DNA from: Trebonia sp.
Lineage (GTDB): Bacteria; Actinomycetota; Actinomycetes; Streptosporangiales; Streptosporangiaceae
Direction: 5' to 3'
Assembly: GCA_030038035.1 (NCBI GenBank)
Contig: JASHPP010000388.1
Location: forward strand, 1 to 6,450
DNA length: 6,450 nucleotides
Below, piece by piece: positions 5,234 through 6,450 of the stretch. The notes beneath the pieces were generated by a model, which searched no databases, had not been told where the DNA came from, and was given only the letters and a program-made list of their open reading frames with translations. A program made the position numbers and the translations under genes. Position 1 is the stretch's first letter. Every line of letters starts with the position of its first letter.

Positions 5234-5911
5234 TCAGCCAAGGTCCACGGACGGGCCGGCCGCCACCCAGCTGTCGAAGCGCTGCATCGCGGCCGCGACG
5301 CTGGACTCCTCGCCGTGTCCCGGCAGCACCCGCGTGCCGGGCGGGAGGTCAAGCAGCCGCTCGCCGATCGCGGTGAGCTGCCTGGGGAAGTCGGGAAACT
5401 CCCCCTCGTGCGGCGCCGGGCCGCTGGCGAGCAGCGCGTCACCGGTGAAGACGACCTCCAGGTCCGCGCAGTACAGGCTGACGGAGCCCGGGGTGTGACC
5501 CGGCGTGTGGACGACCTCGAGCTGGACGTCGGCGACGTCGAACCTGCCGCCGTCGGCCATCTCGATCTCGGCGTCGGCGTCCGGGTGCGCCATGCGCCAG
5601 TGCAGCCGGTCCGCCGGGTGCAGCGCAACGGGCGCCTCGTCCCGTCCGGCCACCTCGACGGCGGCGGCCACGTGGGTGGCGTGCCCGTGCGTGCAGATCA
5701 CCGCGAGGATCTCACGGTCGGCGACGATCTCGAGCACGCCGGCGGCGTCCTCGCCCGGGTCGATGACGATCACCTCCTCGTCATCGCCGATGATCCACGC
5801 GTTGTGCTCTGTCAGCTCGGGGGCACGACCTCCCGACGTCCCCTCGCTCGCGGGGGCACTGTCCGTCCCCCCATATCCCCCTGACCACACCCGCTCGATC
5901 CGAGCTTCCAT
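5234..5911 (-). CDS. Metallo-beta-lactamase-fold hydrolase (glyoxalase II-like)
   Basis: This 225-aa protein has the MBL fold. Strand IVIDPG (48-53) is followed by the metal motif THGHATH (74-80), then TPGHTPGS (His139), FTGDALL (Asp158) and LPGHGEE (His199). These match the metal ligands of the glyoxalase II group, except that the Asp of HxHxDH is Thr79 here, which should weaken the second metal site. Residues 11-31 are a Gly/Ser/Ala-rich segment between the first two strands. ATG at 5911 is chosen: GAAGGG lies about 8 nt upstream and the protein then begins MEARIERVWSG as a first strand. The frame stays open upstream to 5980, but that would start before the -10 box at 5958-5963. The nuclease gene follows after 5 nt, suggesting an operon. 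The substrate is unknown; a thioester, lactone or nucleic acid are all possible. Confidence 0.9.
   Translation of the reverse strand: MEARIERVWSGGYGGTDSAPASEGTSGGRAPELTEHNAWIIGDDEEVIVIDPGEDAAGVLEIVADREILAVICTHGHATHVAAAVEVAGRDEAPVALHPADRLHWRMAHPDADAEIEMADGGRFDVADVQLEVVHTPGHTPGSVSLYCADLEVVFTGDALLASGPAPHEGEFPDFPRQLTAIGERLLDLPPGTRVLPGHGEESSVAAAMQRFDSWVAAGPSVDLG
5819..5881 (-). repeat. In-frame 63-nt G/C-run low-complexity segment inside the MBL gene
   Basis: The segment encodes MBL residues 11-31, rich in Gly, Ser and Ala. On the plus strand it holds C-runs at 5877-5881, 5867-5872 and 5840-5843 and a direct repeat GGGGGCAC at 5819-5826 and 5852-5859. It is exactly 21 codons and sits in a loop between strands, which would fit an inserted or expanded short repeat. 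Whether relatives lack it is not visible here. Confidence 0.4.
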
Positions 5912-5957
5912 CAGCCGCACCCTTCGCGCCTCGCGCCGACCCAAATCGTTTGGCGAC

Positions 5958-5963
5958 ACTTTA
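5958..5963 (-). promoter_or_regulatory. Possible -10 box for the MBL-nuclease unit
   Basis: On the minus strand this reads TAAAGT, a good TANNNT match in GC-rich DNA. Transcription would begin near 5951, about 40 nt before the MBL ATG. The -35 region is poor (GCTTCG at 17 nt spacing). It supports the short MBL start over the one at 5980. Confidence 0.4.
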
Positions 5964-6023
5964 GCCCGGATGCCGGACAACGAAGCGCGCGCACCAAGGG
6001 CTACGAAGGCCTCCGGAAGAACT

Positions 6024-6450
6024 TCACCGCGGTTCCGTCCGCACTGGCCGGACGGCGGTGGCCATCCCGATCAGGCGCTCGTACTCCGCCGGGGGCGTGG
6101 TGTCGCGGCCGAGTCCGCTGTCCCTGAACGAGCCATGGTCGTCGCTGCCGCCCGTCGCGAGCAGGCCGAGGCGGCTGGCCAGGGCAGCAAGCCGGGATCG
6201 TTCGGAATCATCGTGGTCGGGATGGAAGACCTCGAGGCCAGCGAGGCCTACGGCGGCCAGCCCGGCGATGACCTCGTCCGGTATCTCATAGCCGGGCGAG
6301 CGGGGATGGGCGAGCACGGGCACCCCGCCGGCGGCGCGGACCAGCGCGATCGCCCGCTCAGGAGCGGGGGCGTACCGGCCGACGTGGGCGCGGCCGCCGT
6401 CGGCGATCCAGTCGGCGGTGAAGGCGCCGGCAGGCGTGGCGACCACGCCG
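6024..6450 (-). CDS. PHP-domain metal-dependent phosphoesterase, C-terminal part (5' truncated)
   Basis: The frame is open to the window edge, leaving 141 residues of a protein whose N-terminus (with the first His motifs of the PHP domain) is beyond 6450. Visible motifs are VPVLAHPR (His48), EVFHPDHD (His76, Asp78) and GGSDDHG (Asp103, His105), the late metal-binding motifs of the PHP fold. The layout resembles TrpH/YciV-type proteins (COG0613), whose E. coli member acts as a 5'-3' exonuclease on short RNA and on nucleotide phosphates; the same activity here is inference. GTG at 6446 is an in-frame codon rather than a likely start, because a PHP domain needs the missing part. It ends 112 nt before the MBL ATG, with a separate -10 candidate between, so cotranscription is uncertain. 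Confidence 0.9.
   Translation of the reverse strand, partial: GVVATPAGAFTADWIADGGRAHVGRYAPAPERAIALVRAAGGVPVLAHPRSPGYEIPDEVIAGLAAVGLAGLEVFHPDHDDSERSRLAALASRLGLLATGGSDDHGSFRDSGLGRDTTPPAEYERLIGMATAVRPVRTEPR
6035..6055 (-). terminator. Hairpin at the 3' end of the PHP gene
   Basis: CCGTCCG (6035-6041) and CGGACGG (6049-6055) are perfect inverted arms with a 7-nt loop, 8 nt inside the stop codon of the PHP gene. No T-run follows on the minus strand (AACCGCGG, then the stop). It may be a T-less terminator or chance in GC-rich coding DNA. Confidence 0.25.

Noticed and set aside
4263..5498. 411-codon plus-strand open frame opposite the nuclease and MBL genes
   Set aside because: It crosses two well-supported minus-strand genes and shows no domain; a shadow of high GC codon use.
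5832..5881. G-quadruplex on the minus strand in the MBL gene
   Set aside because: There are four G-runs, but the middle loop exceeds 20 nt and contains a competing C-run that would pair with the G-runs.
5912..5980. Longer MBL start at 5980
   Set aside because: The extra 23 residues lie upstream of or over the -10 candidate, lack fold features, and the ATG at 5911 has its own SD.

Overview
The window is high-GC DNA from an actinomycete (Actinomycetota). Third codon positions are strongly G/C, GTG/TTG starts and Shine-Dalgarno (SD) sites are common, and a TetR regulator, a DUF3107 protein and an RhlE-type DEAD-box helicase stand in the order I recall from mycobacteria (Rv3208, Rv3208A, Rv3211). 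I cannot name the genus. I see no mobile element, CRISPR array, tRNA or rRNA; this looks like chromosomal core or near-core sequence.

Plus strand, 1-4371. The window opens inside the C-terminal part of an FAD/NAD(P) disulfide-oxidoreductase-fold protein. Just behind it is a 55-aa, extremely acidic ORF (TTG start, strong SD) with an internal DAAEQ repeat. After a ~100-nt gap holding a possible -10 box and a 21-bp palindrome comes a TetR-family regulator, with a DUF3107 gene 8 nt downstream. A 222-nt gap then holds a GC hairpin just after the DUF3107 stop, a possible extended -10, an AT-rich inverted repeat and a second strong hairpin. It leads to a DEAD-box RNA helicase with all canonical motifs and a basic Arg-rich tail; its best SD points to a CTG start. 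An alpha/beta hydrolase begins 2 nt after the helicase stop.

Minus strand, 6450-4368. Reading leftwards are a PHP-domain protein (N-terminus outside the window), a 112-nt gap with a credible -10 box, a metallo-beta-lactamase-fold hydrolase, and, 5 nt after it, a RecB/Cas4-type PD-(D/E)XK nuclease carrying the four-cysteine Fe-S pattern. The nuclease converges on the alpha/beta hydrolase and their stop codons overlap in one CTAA tetranucleotide.

Taken together, the plus strand has a regulator/DUF3107 pair and a helicase/hydrolase pair. The minus strand has metal-dependent hydrolases, two of them with nucleic-acid-related family links (PHP and RecB-like nuclease). I see no convincing new system. 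The best leads are the Asp-to-Thr change in the MBL metal motif next to an in-frame low-complexity segment, the stand-alone Fe-S nuclease without the QxxxY motif, the structured helicase leader with a possible CTG start, and the acidic repeat microprotein.
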